15,269 nucleotides of DNA from contig CAWWAC010000033.1 in assembly GCA_963934855.1 (NCBI GenBank), positions 1 to 15,269 on the forward strand, read 5' to 3'. Positions within the stretch are counted from its first letter, which is position 1; every line of letters begins with the position of its first letter. The notes below the pieces were generated by a model that saw nothing but the letters and a program-made list of their open reading frames with translations, was not told the DNA's origin and made no database searches. The translations under genes were made by a program, and so were the position numbers. This DNA is from MAG-120531 sp963934855 (GTDB taxonomy: Bacteria > Bacteroidota > Bacteroidia > Flavobacteriales > Flavobacteriaceae). This document shows positions 14,987 to 15,269 of the stretch, piece after piece.

Positions 14987-15059
14987 AGGAAATGTTCACA
15001 ATAATGATGAGTAAAAGTAATTATTTTACAGTAAACATATTTTCAAGTAACTAATTTCT

Positions 15060-15269
15060 TTAATTAAATTGTACATCTTCCAAATGCCTAATTTCAATTT
15101 CAAACTGATTTCTCTTTCTACTTAAAACGCCTGAAATCCTCACCAATCCAACTGGCATAGGGGTGTCCCAAAAATCAGAATACCCACTGTTTTGTAGAAT
15201 TATTTTATTCCCTAGCGTGTCATAAAAAATTCTAGGAGTGTCTTCTTGGTAATTGGCAAAAGAAAGGCC
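15060..15269 (-). CDS. C-terminal fragment of a DUF5689-like protein (partial, runs off window)
   Basis: An open minus-strand frame enters from the right edge and ends at TAA (15060-15062), giving 69 residues with no internal stop. The sequence contains KIILQNSGYSDFWD, PVGLVRISGVLSRKRN and FEIEIRHLEDVQFN. Its order (a strand ending in NSG, then a VRISGVLS strand, then an F-I-I-RHLEDVQF end) resembles the OB-fold-like DUF5689 domain of Bacteroidota secreted proteins, where domains end with similar 'RDxxDVxF' text. The N-terminus and any signal peptide are outside the window, so the assignment is tentative. It lies 73 bp upstream of the amidase gene on the same strand. Confidence 0.6.
   Translation of the reverse strand, partial: GLSFANYQEDTPRIFYDTLGNKIILQNSGYSDFWDTPMPVGLVRISGVLSRKRNQFEIEIRHLEDVQFN

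Noticed and set aside
1..15269. Mobile element, CRISPR array, tRNA, or defence system
   Set aside because: No transposase, integrase, regularly spaced repeats, tRNA-like cloverleaf or nuclease/effector gene set was recognised; gene content is housekeeping and lineage-typical.

Overview
The window reads as an ordinary, densely packed chromosomal segment of a member of the Bacteroidota, most likely family Flavobacteriaceae. The evidence is AT-rich DNA, TAnnTTTG-type promoter elements, weak or absent Shine-Dalgarno sequences, a single-chain (alpha2-type) glycyl-tRNA synthetase, and lineage-typical genes: a DUF4270 lipoprotein, a short glycogen-synthase-like protein, an Ig-like-domain lipoprotein starting CAKRGSPTGG, and a DUF5689-like fragment. 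I see no mobile element, prophage, CRISPR array, tRNA, rRNA or defence cassette.

Left block, minus strand (81-4564): a glycosyltransferase-5 N-domain protein, a DUF4270 lipoprotein and glmS are separated by 5 and 12 bp, so they probably form one transcript read from about 4600 leftwards. GlmS makes glucosamine-6-phosphate for peptidoglycan and LPS. The other two have no assigned biochemical role, but the arrangement suggests an envelope or carbohydrate link. Plus-strand block (4668-8242): panC, panD, a polytopic LPG-synthase/flippase-like membrane protein (TTG start) and radA are tightly spaced or overlapping. They are divergent from the first block across a 103-bp promoter region.

Middle block, minus strand (8251-11604): glyS, xth (exonuclease III) and a Tas-type aldo-keto reductase form a compact unit with gaps of 3 and 0 bp. 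It converges on radA with only 8 bp between stop codons. A 190-bp divergent region (11605-11794) separates glyS from comF. It holds a perfect 12-bp palindrome and two small inverted repeats.

Right block: comF (competence-type phosphoribosyltransferase) and an Ig-like-domain lipoprotein lie on the plus strand. They converge on a minus-strand nitrilase-family omega-amidase, whose stop codon overlaps the lipoprotein stop. The window ends inside a minus-strand gene whose last 69 residues resemble the end of a DUF5689 domain.

No clear new multi-gene system is visible. The items most worth a second look are the glycogen-synthase-like protein that lacks its C-terminal domain and its KTGGL motif, the calcium-binding-type repeats inside the DUF4270 lipoprotein, and the palindromes at gene junctions.
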